DNA of 23,627 nucleotides from Chloroflexota bacterium (lineage in GTDB: Bacteria; Chloroflexota; Dormibacteria; Dormibacterales; Dormibacteraceae): positions 1 to 23,627 of the forward strand of contig VBJR01000149.1 of the NCBI GenBank assembly GCA_005880175.1, read 5' to 3'. A program made the translations under genes and the position numbers. This document shows positions 1 to 8,732 of the stretch, piece by piece; the stretch's first letter is position 1, and each line of letters opens with the position of its first letter. Below the pieces are notes generated by a model. It had not been told where the DNA came from. It worked only from the letters and a program-made list of their open reading frames with translations, and made no database searches.

Positions 1-1182
1 CAGCGCGAGCGAGATGTCGTTGTGGAGCGCCACCACCTTGCGGACCGGGACGCCGGCCGCCGGCTGCAGCTCGTACTGCGTGACGGCCGGGCCGGAGTTG
101 ACGCCGATCACGCGGGCCTGGACGCCGAACGTGGCCAGCGTGCCCTCGATGATGCGGACGTTGCGCTTGATCTCGTCCTGCATCCGTTCCTTCTTGGCCG
201 TGACGCTGTCCAGCAGGCTCACCGGCGGGAGCTTCCAGTCCACCTCCGGCTCGTCGTCCCAGTCGCCGGCGACGGTCCCGGCGCCCTCGCCCGCGGCCGC
301 CCCGGCGTCGGGCTCCGGCTCCGGCGCGGGCGGCGGCGTCCACGTGGTGGTCGCCTCCTGCCGGGCGCGCAGGCGGGCGGCGGCCAGCGCGCGCTCCTCC
401 TGCGCCTCGTGGGCGTCGGGCGTCCAGGCCGGCACGGGCTCCGGCTCCGTGTCCAGCGCCTCCGGCAGGGCGGCGATCGCGGCCTCGGCGCTCGGCGGCC
501 CGACCCCGGCGCTGGCCAGCGCGGCGGCGAGCGCGCGCCGGCGCGGCTTCGGGGTCTCGGCGCCCGCGGCCTCGTCCCGGGGCCGGCGGACCAGCGCCTC
601 CAGGCGCTGCCGCTCGGCGTAGGCGGCCCGCACGGTCGCCACGGCGGCCACCAGCACCGTCCCGACGCTGAACCGGAACGTGACGATGGCGGCCAGCACC
701 AGGACGAGCGTCAGGATCAGCGCCGCGCCGACCGCGCCCGCCACGCTGGCCAGGACGCGGTCCACCAGGTGGCCCACCAGGCCGCCGGCCGGCGCGTCCG
801 CCACGCTCATGAGGCCCAGCACCGACAGGGCGCCGACCACGCCGGCCGCGAGATGGGCGCCGCGCAGCGGCAGCGGGTGGGGCCAGATCCAGAGGACGCC
901 CAGCGCCATCGCCGAGGCGACGGGGATCAGCCAGCCATAGCCGAACGCGCCCTGGATGTCCGCGTGGAGCCGGTCGAGGAGCGGCGCGCCGCCGATCAGG
1001 ACGCTGACCAGGCAGAGCAGGCCGGCCCCGACGAGGAGCACGCCCCCCACCTCGCGGGCCTGCGTCGGCGTGAGGAGGGGAGCGGCTGGCTTCGCGGACG
1101 CCCGCGGCCGCCGCGACCGGCTCGCCGGGCGCCGGGTCGTGGAGCCGCTGGAACGGGCGGATCGGGTTGTGGTGCGAGGCAA
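1..1182 (-). CDS. ftsK: FtsK/SpoIIIE-type DNA translocase, 5' part only (runs off left edge)
   Basis: FtsK pumps chromosomal DNA through the division septum. The visible 394 codons give a basic Ser/Arg-rich N-terminus, then about four hydrophobic segments between roughly residues 45 and 185 (for example VGGVLLVGAGLLCLV and AALILTLVLVLAAIV). A long Ala/Pro/Glu-rich linker follows. Near the left edge is the start of the motor alpha/beta domain, with the family signature GPAVTQYEL followed by VRKVVALHNDISLAL. The Walker motifs and gamma domain lie outside the window. The reading frame is open back to a TGA at 1246-1248 and contains no ATG or GTG before the first membrane segment. The TTG at 1180-1182 is the most plausible start but has no clear Shine-Dalgarno. 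The family call is secure; the start is not. Its position downstream of rnj and dapA matches gene order known from several Gram-positive genomes. Confidence 0.9.
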   Translation of the reverse strand, partial: MPRTTTRSARSSGSTTRRPASRSRRPRASAKPAAPLLTPTQAREVGGVLLVGAGLLCLVSVLIGGAPLLDRLHADIQGAFGYGWLIPVASAMALGVLWIWPHPLPLRGAHLAAGVVGALSVLGLMSVADAPAGGLVGHLVDRVLASVAGAVGAALILTLVLVLAAIVTFRFSVGTVLVAAVATVRAAYAERQRLEALVRRPRDEAAGAETPKPRRRALAAALASAGVGPPSAEAAIAALPEALDTEPEPVPAWTPDAHEAQEERALAAARLRARQEATTTWTPPPAPEPEPDAGAAAGEGAGTVAGDWDDEPEVDWKLPPVSLLDSVTAKKERMQDEIKRNVRIIEGTLATFGVQARVIGVNSGPAVTQYELQPAAGVPVRKVVALHNDISLAL

Positions 1183-1203
1183 GAGTGGGATGTTGGTGGG
1201 TCG

Positions 1204-1228
1204 GCCAGCGCGCTCGAGTCGCGCTGGC
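1204..1228 (-). promoter_or_regulatory. Hairpin in the ftsK leader with an upstream TACGGT -10 candidate
   Basis: A perfect 9-bp inverted repeat (1204-1212 with 1220-1228, 7-nt loop) lies between the stop of the small acidic gene and the proposed ftsK start. On the minus strand it is preceded by TACGGT (1231-1236), which fits the TAnnnT -10 pattern seen elsewhere in this window. A transcript from it would carry the hairpin in its 5' leader. It could instead be a weak terminator or processing site for the upstream gene. No T-tract follows. Confidence 0.35.
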
Positions 1229-1253
1229 TTACCGTACCACGACCGTCAGGACG

Positions 1254-1625
1254 TCACCCGTCCTCGTCCTCGTCCTCGTCGTCGGACTCGTTCCAGTTCT
1301 CGACCCAGTCCTGGAGCAGGCCCTCGAGCACGACCTCGAACGCCGCGTCGCGGAACTCCGCCGGGGCCGCGGACGCCGCCGTGGCCGCCGCGCGCACGAA
1401 CTCGGCCAGGCTCTCGACGTCGCCCTCCTCCAGGTCGCCGGTGTCGTTCTCGAGGCGGTCGCTGATGACCGCGGAGAGCACCGTCCGGTACGTGGGCTCG
1501 CGCCAGGCCATCGGCGACCCGGAGGGCAGCGCGTCCACGATGCGGCCCGCGAGGGCCGTCAGGGGGGCGTAGTCGGCGATGTCGTTGTCGGCCCGCTCGC
1601 TGGGGCGCCGTGGTGGCGAGGACAT
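1254..1625 (-). CDS. Small acidic protein of unknown function between rnj and ftsK
   Basis: The product is 123 aa and I do not recognise its family. The N-terminus is Pro/Arg/Ser-rich. The middle looks helical (about residues 20-115), with conserved-looking aromatic and acidic positions such as MAWREPTYRTVLSAVI and LLQDWVENWNE. The last twelve or so residues are almost entirely Asp/Glu, encoded by a run of GAC/GAG codons. There is no signal peptide or membrane segment. The ATG at 1623-1625 is chosen because TATCCT lies 8 nt upstream, in the spacing seen for other leaderless starts here, and no Shine-Dalgarno is visible. It sits 32 nt after the rnj stop and before ftsK, where some Gram-positive genomes carry other small genes. 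Coding character follows from GC3-rich codons and an intact frame rather than homology. Confidence 0.7.
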   Translation of the reverse strand: MSSPPRRPSERADNDIADYAPLTALAGRIVDALPSGSPMAWREPTYRTVLSAVISDRLENDTGDLEEGDVESLAEFVRAAATAASAAPAEFRDAAFEVVLEGLLQDWVENWNESDDEDEDEDG

Positions 1626-1633
1626 GGCGGGAA

Positions 1634-1639
1634 AGGATA
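1634..1639 (-). promoter_or_regulatory. -10 element (TATCCT) of the small acidic gene
   Basis: TATCCT on the minus strand, 8 nt before the ATG at 1625. The spacing implies transcription starting at or very near the start codon. It lies in the 32-nt gap after rnj. Confidence 0.5.
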
Positions 1640-1657
1640 GTGCGCCCGGGCCGCCCG

Positions 1658-3304
<1,647 letters not shown>

Positions 3305-3306
3305 TG

Positions 3307-3978
3307 TCAGGTCAGCGGGAGCTGCTCCTGATCGGAGCCGGATTCCACCGACGGAGGCGGACGTGGCGTCGAGTCGCCGACTGCTCGGTGGAATTCGGCT
3401 GAGGCGGATGGCGACGCCGCGGCCTCGGGCGGCGCCGGCGGCGCCAGCGCGCGGTCCAGGTACTCGCGGACCCGGTCGAAGTCGCGCTGCAGGTCGGCGA
3501 GCAGCGCCCCGTTGTGCAGCGCGGCGGCCGGGTGGTAGCAGGGCATGAACGCCACGCCCGAGCGCATGAAGATCTGGCCGTGCACGCGCGAGATGCCGCC
3601 GACGCCCGGCAGCATCCGCTCCAGCGCGTGCCGGCCCAGGATCACCACCGCCTTCGGGCGCACCAGCGCGAACTGCTGGCGCAGGTAGGGCAGGCACGCC
3701 TCGGCCTCGTTCGGCATCGGGTCGCGGTTCATCGGCGGCCGGCACTTGAGCACGTTGGTGATGAACACGTCCTGCCGGCTCAGGCCGATCTGGGCCAGCA
3801 GCGTGTCCAGCAGCTTGCCGGCCGCGCCCACGAACGGGTGGCCCTGGAGGTCCTCGTTGGCCCCCGGGGCCTCGCCGACGATCATGATGCCGGCGTGCGC
3901 GGGCCCGGTGCCCGGGACGGCCTGCGTCCGCGTGGCGTGCAGGCCGCACAGCGTGCACGCGCGGACGCGCGCGTGCAG
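3307..3978 (-). CDS. Family-4 (Fe-S) uracil-DNA glycosylase
   Basis: The enzyme excises uracil from DNA in base-excision repair. The core has the family-4 motif GEAPGANEDLQGHPFVGAAG and the four cysteine positions expected for the 4Fe-4S cluster: CxxC near the N-terminus (ACTLC), one in NVLKCRPP and one in MPCYHP, where the HPAA motif also occurs. The only ATG in frame (3883-3885) would delete the first two cysteines. Homology plainly continues upstream, but the open frame back to 4033 has no ATG, GTG or TTG. I therefore give the CTG at 3976-3978 as a tentative start (223 aa). About 50 residues of Pro/Ser/Ala-rich tail follow the core and end in EQLPLT, resembling a sliding-clamp-binding peptide. 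It lies between dapA and rnj. The family call is strong; the start is unresolved. Confidence 0.88.
   Translation of the reverse strand: MHARVRACTLCGLHATRTQAVPGTGPAHAGIMIVGEAPGANEDLQGHPFVGAAGKLLDTLLAQIGLSRQDVFITNVLKCRPPMNRDPMPNEAEACLPYLRQQFALVRPKAVVILGRHALERMLPGVGGISRVHGQIFMRSGVAFMPCYHPAAALHNGALLADLQRDFDRVREYLDRALAPPAPPEAAASPSASAEFHRAVGDSTPRPPPSVESGSDQEQLPLT
3338..3398 (-). repeat. 14-bp inverted repeat inside the 3' end of the glycosylase gene
   Basis: Arms 3338-3351 and 3385-3398 pair over 14 bp with one mismatch and enclose a 33-nt loop. The repeat lies in the codons of the low-complexity C-terminal tail and ends 34 nt upstream of the rnj start. In mRNA it would form a hairpin just before RNase J. 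It may be an inserted small palindromic element, an mRNA processing or regulatory structure, or chance. Confidence 0.5.
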
Positions 3979-4000
3979 CTGCTCGAGTTCGGTGGCGGTG

Positions 4001-4906
4001 TCAGCCGACGTGGGCGCCCACCCTGAACGAGATCAGGTCGCCGCCGCCGCGAATGGCCGCGAGCACCCGCTCCAGCTCGGCCGCGGGCAGCGGCACCAGC
4101 GGCAGCCGGAACGGCCCGGCCGGGAAGCCGAGCGCGTTGATCGCCGACTTGAGCGGCACCGGGTTGGGCGCGGTCGTCATCAGCGACTGCATGACGGGCA
4201 GCAGGCCGTGGTGGATGCTCCGGGCCTCCTCGGTGCGGCCGGCGGCGAACGCCTCGATCATCGCTTTCATCGCGGAGCCCGCGAGGTGTGAGATCACGCA
4301 GATCACGCCGTAGCCGCCCACGGCCAGCAGGGGGAGCGTGAAGTTGTCGTCCCCGGACCAGACCCGGAACCCGTCGGGCGCGCCCGCGCAGACGAAGCCC
4401 ATCTGGGTGATGTCGCCGCTGGCCTCCTTGACGCCGATCACGCCTGGCAGCTCGGCGCAGCGGAGCGTGGTCGCCGCGGTCATGTTGATGCCCGTGCGGC
4501 TCTGGATGTTGTACATGATCACCGGGCCGGCCTCGGAGATCGCCCGGAAGTGCTGGTACATGCCCTCCTGCGGGGGCTTGTTGTAGTACGGCACGACGCA
4601 CAGCAGCGCGTCGGCGCCGGCCGCCATCGCCCGCTCCGACACGTGGATGGAGTGGCGCGTGTCGTACGTCCCGGTGCCGGCCACGACGCTGCCGTCGGGG
4701 ATCGCCTCGCGCACGGCGCGGACGAGCTCGACCTTCTCGTCGTCGCTCAGCGTCGGCGACTCGCCGGTCGTGCCGGCGACCACCACGCCGTCGGAGCCGT
4801 CGTCGCAGAGCTGGCGCGCCAGCCGCTGGGCGGCATCGAGGTCCACCGCGCCGTCCTCGCGGAACGGCGTGATCATCGCGGTCAGGAGCCTGCCGATCTC
4901 AGGCAT
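4001..4906 (-). CDS. dapA: 4-hydroxy-tetrahydrodipicolinate synthase
   Basis: DapA condenses pyruvate with aspartate semialdehyde in the first committed step of lysine/diaminopimelate synthesis. The 301-aa product matches the usual TIM-barrel length. The visible family residues are the GTTGE motif (Thr46, Thr47), the tyrosine of the proton relay (Tyr132 in MYNIQSRTG, with the substrate-binding Arg just after it) and the Schiff-base lysine (Lys160 in VIGVKEASGD). The ATG at 4904-4906 overlaps the asd stop by 8 nt, so it is probably translated by coupling to asd. The stop at 4001-4003 lies inside the open frame of the downstream glycosylase, which is offset by +1. DapA, Asd and DapB act in consecutive steps and are adjacent here. 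Confidence 0.97.
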   Translation of the reverse strand: MPEIGRLLTAMITPFREDGAVDLDAAQRLARQLCDDGSDGVVVAGTTGESPTLSDDEKVELVRAVREAIPDGSVVAGTGTYDTRHSIHVSERAMAAGADALLCVVPYYNKPPQEGMYQHFRAISEAGPVIMYNIQSRTGINMTAATTLRCAELPGVIGVKEASGDITQMGFVCAGAPDGFRVWSGDDNFTLPLLAVGGYGVICVISHLAGSAMKAMIEAFAAGRTEEARSIHHGLLPVMQSLMTTAPNPVPLKSAINALGFPAGPFRLPLVPLPAAELERVLAAIRGGGDLISFRVGAHVG

Positions 4907-5954
4907 GACGCACCACTCCCTTTTCCAGTCCGAGGGTTCCCAGCTCCAGCGCGCGCTCCGCGATCTGCACCGCGTTCAGCGCCGCGCCCTTGCGCAGGTT
5001 GTCCGACACGATCCACAGGACGAGGCCGTGTCGCGTGGAGGGGTCGCGCCGGATGCGGCCGACGTACACCTCGTCCGTCCCGGCCACCGCCATCGGCGTC
5101 GGGTAGTCCTGGCCGGCCGGGTCGTCCTGGACCACGACCCCGGGCGCGGCGCCCAGGACCTCGCGGGCCTCCTCGACCCCCAGCTCGCGCGAGGTCTCGA
5201 CGAAGACGGACTCGCCGTGGCCGACGGGCACCGGCACGCGGACGCACGTCGCGACCACCGGGAGGTCCGGCGCGTGGAGGATCTTCCGCGTCTCCGCGAC
5301 GATCTTGACCTCCTCCTCGTTGTAGCCGCCGTCCTCCATGGTCCAGCCGCCGGGGACGACGTTCATGGCGAGGGGATGCGGGTACTGGCGCGCCTCGGGC
5401 TCGCGGCCCGCGGCGATCGCCCGCGTCTGCTCCAGCAGCTCATCGACGAGCGCCTTGCCGGCGCCGGACGCGGACTGGTACGTGGAGACCACGACGCGCT
5501 CCAGGCCGGCGGCGCGCCGCAGCGGCTCGAGCACGACCGTGAGCGGGATGGCGCAGCAGTTGGGGTTGGCGACGATGCCCTCCGCGGTCCGGATGTCGTC
5601 GCCGTTGACCTCGGGCACGACCAGCGGCACGCCGTCGGCCATGCGCCAGGCCGAGCTGTTGTCGATCACCAGCGCGCCGGCCGCCACGGCGGCCGGCGCC
5701 AGCGCCCGGGACGCGCCCGCGCCGGCGCTGAAGAGGGCCACGTCCACGCCCGCGAACGAGCGCTCGTCGAGGACCTCCACCGGCACGGTGCCGCCGTTCC
5801 AGGCGACCTCGGTGCCGGCCGACCGCTCGGACGCGAGCGGCTTGAGCTTGCCCACCGGGAACTTCCGCTGCCGGAGCACGCGGAACATCTCCTGGCCGAC
5901 CATGCCGGTCGCGCCCACGACGGCAACATGCAGTCTTCGATCTGGGCTGAGCAT
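4899..5954 (-). CDS. asd: Aspartate-semialdehyde dehydrogenase
   Basis: Asd reduces aspartyl phosphate to aspartate semialdehyde with NADPH, feeding the lysine and threonine/methionine branches. The 351-aa product has the N-terminal NADP-binding loop GATGMVGQ (about residues 14-21), the active-site block NPNCCAIP with the nucleophile expected at Cys133, the substrate-binding stretch YQSASGAGK, and the catalytic-histidine region VPVPVGHGES near residue 248. The ATG at 5952-5954 is chosen because TAAACT lies 7 nt upstream, in leaderless spacing, and because the next residues lead directly into the Rossmann strand. It begins 34 nt after the dapB stop and overlaps dapA by 8 nt. It may thus be read both from its own promoter and from dapB readthrough. 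Confidence 0.97.
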   Translation of the reverse strand: MLSPDRRLHVAVVGATGMVGQEMFRVLRQRKFPVGKLKPLASERSAGTEVAWNGGTVPVEVLDERSFAGVDVALFSAGAGASRALAPAAVAAGALVIDNSSAWRMADGVPLVVPEVNGDDIRTAEGIVANPNCCAIPLTVVLEPLRRAAGLERVVVSTYQSASGAGKALVDELLEQTRAIAAGREPEARQYPHPLAMNVVPGGWTMEDGGYNEEEVKIVAETRKILHAPDLPVVATCVRVPVPVGHGESVFVETSRELGVEEAREVLGAAPGVVVQDDPAGQDYPTPMAVAGTDEVYVGRIRRDPSTRHGLVLWIVSDNLRKGAALNAVQIAERALELGTLGLEKGVVRHA

Positions 5955-5961
5955 GTGCAGG

Positions 5962-5967
5962 AGTTTA
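5962..5967 (-). promoter_or_regulatory. -10 element (TAAACT) of asd
   Basis: TAAACT on the minus strand lies in the 34-nt gap between dapB and asd, 7 nt before the asd ATG. No clear -35 box is visible. It would give an internal, leaderless asd-dapA transcript. Confidence 0.5.
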
Positions 5968-5988
5968 CCGGTCGGTGCAGCCAGGTTC

Positions 5989-6732
5989 CTACGGTTGTCC
6001 GAGACTCAACAGCGCATCCAGCCCGCGGTAGAACCGTGGCTCGGCGACGATCCTCCTGATCGCCAGCAGCACACCGGGCGCGTAGCACTCGCGGCTGGTC
6101 GTGCGGTGGGCGACGCTCAGCGTCTGGCCGGGCAGCCCGAACAGCACCTCCTGGTCGGCGACCAGGCCGGGCAGGCGCACCGAGTGGACGCCGACCCCGC
6201 CCTCCTCCCCGCCGCGCGTGCCGGCCATCGTGACCTTCTCGGGGCGGTTGTACGCGAACGTGCCGCGCGCGGCCAGCCGGCGCGCGGTGGCCAGCGCGGT
6301 GCCCGACGGGGCGTCGGCCTTGGCGGCGTGGTGCATCTCGATCACCTCGACCGCGTCGAAGTAGGGGGCGGCGAGCTCGGCCAGGTGCATCATCACCACG
6401 GCCCCGATCGCGAAGTTGGGGGCGACGATGCCGCCCACGCCGGCCGCCGCGCAGGCCGCCTCCAGCCGGTCCACCGCGTCGGCGGCGAGGCCGCTGGTGC
6501 CCACGATCGGCGCCGCGCCGACGGCGACCGCCGCCAGCGCGTTGTCGAGCGCGATCGACGGGTGCGTGAAGTCCACGAGCGCCTGCGGCCGGTGGTCGCC
6601 CAGGAACGTGGCCACGTCGTCGAACCGGCCCAGCCCGCCCACGTACTCGAGGTCGGGCGCGGCCGCCAGGGCCGGCTCCAGCGCGGAGCCGGTCTTGCCC
6701 CGGTGCCCGGCCAGGGCGACGCGGATGGTCAC
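5989..6732 (-). CDS. dapB: 4-hydroxy-tetrahydrodipicolinate reductase
   Basis: DapB reduces the DapA product with NAD(P)H in lysine/diaminopimelate synthesis. The 247-aa product is a normal length. It has an N-terminal nucleotide-binding loop (GHRGKTG, residues 9-15), VDFTHP and VGTSG in the dinucleotide fold, and the diagnostic substrate-binding block EMHHAAKADAPSGTA (about residues 132-146) with the catalytic histidine and lysine. The GTG at 6730-6732 overlaps the stop of the upstream DinB-fold gene as GTGA, the classic termination-reinitiation arrangement, and puts the first Rossmann strand at the N-terminus. The open frame extends far upstream in antisense to the kinase, but that part is not coding. 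Confidence 0.96.
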   Translation of the reverse strand: MTIRVALAGHRGKTGSALEPALAAAPDLEYVGGLGRFDDVATFLGDHRPQALVDFTHPSIALDNALAAVAVGAAPIVGTSGLAADAVDRLEAACAAAGVGGIVAPNFAIGAVVMMHLAELAAPYFDAVEVIEMHHAAKADAPSGTALATARRLAARGTFAYNRPEKVTMAGTRGGEEGGVGVHSVRLPGLVADQEVLFGLPGQTLSVAHRTTSRECYAPGVLLAIRRIVAEPRFYRGLDALLSLGQP

Positions 6733-7220
6733 AGGTCCAGGCCCGGGACGCCGTGCATGCCCAGCGTCAGCGAGATCTCGCCGCCGTGGTGGAGGTCGTG
6801 CTCGGCGACGTGCCAGACGATGAACTGCCGCGTCTGCCAGGGCCGCTCGCCGGCCGCGTTCGGGGACGGGCGCTGGAACCTGGCGTCCAGGTCGGCCTCC
6901 GTCCAGCGGTCCAGGCAGGCGGCCACGCAGGACCAGCTGTGCCGGAGCGCGGCGACGATCTCGGCGGCCTCGCGCGTGCCGGAGCCCTCGTCCTCGTCGT
7001 AGTCGGCGAGCGCCCCGAACGCGTCGTCGCCCTCGCCCATCCACGAGTGGAACCACCAGGCGCGGGACGCCACGACGTGGTTGGCGAGCGTCCTGACCGA
7101 CCACAGGTCCGGCGCCGCCCGCAGGGACAGCTGCTCGGCGCCGAGCCGGCCGATGGCGTGCTCGAGCAGGTCGTTGTACTCGGCCCAGCCCGAGTGGTGG
7201 GTGGAGAGCGGAGCTCCCAT
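6729..7220 (-). CDS. DinB-fold (DUF664-like) metalloprotein, possible thiol S-transferase
   Basis: The 163-aa product is a four-helix DinB-type protein. The pattern that supports this is an N-terminal helix with DLWSVRTLANHVVASRAWW (His48) and a C-terminal helix with FIVWHVAEHDLHHGGEI, where His141 and His145 complete a likely three-histidine metal site. Family members include mycothiol- or bacillithiol-dependent S-transferases and isomerases; the substrate cannot be read from sequence. The ATG at 7218-7220 has TAGACT 6 nt upstream, so it looks leaderless. Its stop overlaps the dapB start by 4 nt (GTGA), tying dapB translation to it. A metabolic link to lysine synthesis is not obvious, and co-transcription may be for expression only. 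Confidence 0.82.
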   Translation of the reverse strand: MGAPLSTHHSGWAEYNDLLEHAIGRLGAEQLSLRAAPDLWSVRTLANHVVASRAWWFHSWMGEGDDAFGALADYDEDEGSGTREAAEIVAALRHSWSCVAACLDRWTEADLDARFQRPSPNAAGERPWQTRQFIVWHVAEHDLHHGGEISLTLGMHGVPGLDL

Positions 7221-7226
7221 CGGGCC

Positions 7227-7232
7227 AGTCTA
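7227..7232 (-). promoter_or_regulatory. -10 element (TAGACT) of the dinB-dapB unit, overlapping the kinase stop
   Basis: TAGACT on the minus strand lies 6 nt before the ATG at 7220. Its first three bases are the TAG stop of the upstream FGGY kinase, so promoter and stop codon share bases. Confidence 0.55.
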
Positions 7233-8708
7233 TCCGGGCGGCCAGCCGGCCCAGCGGGCGTCGAGCAGGTCGTGGACGGCGCGGAACTCCGCGTACAGCG
7301 CCTCGTAGCGCCGGCGCCGCTCGGGGTCGGGCCGGACCTCCTCGGCCACGCACGCCAGACGCTCGGCCGCCGCCGCCGGGTCGTCCCACCAGCCGGCCCC
7401 CACCCCGGCCAGGATCGCCGCGCCCCGGATGCCGCCCTCCACCGCCGCCAGGGGCCGCACCGGCAGCCCGTAGACGTCGGCCCGGACCTGGTTCCAGAGG
7501 GCGTTGGCCGCCCCGCCGCCGGTGACCCGCAGCGACTCCGGGCGCACGGCCACCACCTCCAGCGCGCGCCGGAGCTCGAACGCGACGCCCTCCAGGATCG
7601 CCCGCAGCAGCTCGGGGCTGCCGTGCGCCGGCGTCAGGCCCACGAACGCGCCCCGCGCCGCGCTGCTGCCCAGCGTGCGCTCGCCCAGCAGCGAGGGCAG
7701 GAACAGCAGGCCGCCGCTGCCGGCCGGCACGGCCGCGGCCGCCGGCAGCAGCGCGTCCAGCGGCGCGCCGCCGCCGAGCTGGTCGCCGAACCAGCGCAGG
7801 CTGACGCCGCCGGCGTCGGCGATGCCGAACCGCACCCAGCCGGCGCCGGCCGCGCGCAGGTTCATCACGCGGCGGTCGGCCGCCGGCCGGTCCGCCCAGG
7901 CCGCCATGACCGACGCGGTCCCGCTCACCTCGGCGGCGCGGCCGGGCCGCGTGCTCCCCGCCGCCAGCAGCTGGCACAGCATGTCGCCGGCGCCGCAGAC
8001 CACGGGCGTGCCGGCCGTCAGACCGGTAGCGGCCGCCGCCTCCGCGGTCACGCCGCCGATCACGGCGCCCGGCCCGGCCACGTCGGGCAGCACCTCCCGC
8101 GCGACGCCGACCGCCGCCAGCAGCTCGTCCGACCAGCGCCCGGAGCGGGCGTCCAGCAGCCACGTGCCCGACGCCTCCGAGGGGTCGGTGGCGCGCACGC
8201 CGGTCAGGCGCAGGTTGACGAGATCCTTGACCACCAGGTACGTGGCGGCGCGCCGGTGGACGTCCGGCGCGTGGTCGCGCAGCCACGCGATCTTGAACCC
8301 GGCCCACGCCGGCAGGGGCACGTTGCCCGCGACCGCCGCCAGGTCGAAGGCGTCGGGCCGGGCGGCCGCGACCGCGGCCTGGGGCGCTGCCCGCTTGTCG
8401 TTCCAGATCGCGACCCGGGCCGCCAGCGAGCGCCCCGCGGCGTCCAGCGGCACCACGCCGTGCATCTGCGCCCCCACGCCCACGGCGGCCACCGCCGCCC
8501 CCGGGTTCCGCCGCAGCACCGCGGACGCGCTGCGCGCCGCCGCCGACCACCAGTCCTCCGGCGCCTGCTCGGACCAGCCGGGGGCCGGCGTGAACAGGTC
8601 GATCGGGCTGGAGGCGCTGTCAGCGACCCGGCCGGCCCGGTCCACCAGCGCCGCCCGCGCGGTCTGGGTGCCGATGTCCACGGCGAGCACGTGCTCAGCG
8701 GCGGCCAC
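7230..8708 (-). CDS. FGGY-family sugar kinase, xylulokinase-like
   Basis: This enzyme family phosphorylates sugars or polyols with ATP. The 492-aa product is the family length, with the N-terminal ATPase-fold loop AVDIGTQTARA (Asp11), the xylulokinase-type GAQMHGVV (about residues 79-86), the WNDKR block, the catalytic-aspartate region CGAGDMLCQL (Asp242) and the late glycine-rich TGGGAANALWNQ. QMHG and overall layout favour D-xylulose as substrate, but FGGY specificity is hard to call and no xylose isomerase gene is adjacent. The start is a GTG (8706-8708) with GATACT 6 nt upstream. It follows the sigma factor gene by 24 nt, so readthrough from sigA is also possible. Confidence 0.85.
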   Translation of the reverse strand: MAAAEHVLAVDIGTQTARAALVDRAGRVADSASSPIDLFTPAPGWSEQAPEDWWSAAARSASAVLRRNPGAAVAAVGVGAQMHGVVPLDAAGRSLAARVAIWNDKRAAPQAAVAAARPDAFDLAAVAGNVPLPAWAGFKIAWLRDHAPDVHRRAATYLVVKDLVNLRLTGVRATDPSEASGTWLLDARSGRWSDELLAAVGVAREVLPDVAGPGAVIGGVTAEAAAATGLTAGTPVVCGAGDMLCQLLAAGSTRPGRAAEVSGTASVMAAWADRPAADRRVMNLRAAGAGWVRFGIADAGGVSLRWFGDQLGGGAPLDALLPAAAAVPAGSGGLLFLPSLLGERTLGSSAARGAFVGLTPAHGSPELLRAILEGVAFELRRALEVVAVRPESLRVTGGGAANALWNQVRADVYGLPVRPLAAVEGGIRGAAILAGVGAGWWDDPAAAAERLACVAEEVRPDPERRRRYEALYAEFRAVHDLLDARWAGWPPG

Positions 8709-8714
8709 GGCCCC

Positions 8715-8720
8715 AGTATC
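8715..8720 (-). promoter_or_regulatory. -10 element (GATACT) of the FGGY kinase
   Basis: GATACT on the minus strand, 6 nt before the GTG at 8708, in the 24-nt gap after sigA. It is close to TATACT but lacks the first T of TAnnnT, so it is weaker evidence than the others. Confidence 0.4.
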
Positions 8721-8732
8721 GCCGCCCGGCCG

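Noticed and set aside
1254..1300. Tandem GAC/GAG-type trinucleotide run near 1257-1290 as a microsatellite or regulatory repeat
   Set aside because: It simply encodes the acidic C-terminal tail of the small protein.
22..1572. Long plus-strand open frames antisense to ftsK, rnj and dapA (for example 22-1572 and 1610-3331)
   Set aside because: Their translations are Arg/Ala/Gly/His-rich low-complexity with no motifs, while the opposite strand carries clear family signatures. They are GC-driven shadows.
4001..4032. Programmed +1 frameshift fusing DapA to the glycosylase as the main explanation of the missing start
   Set aside because: No recognisable slippery site is visible at the dapA stop; kept only as an alternative to a rare start codon.
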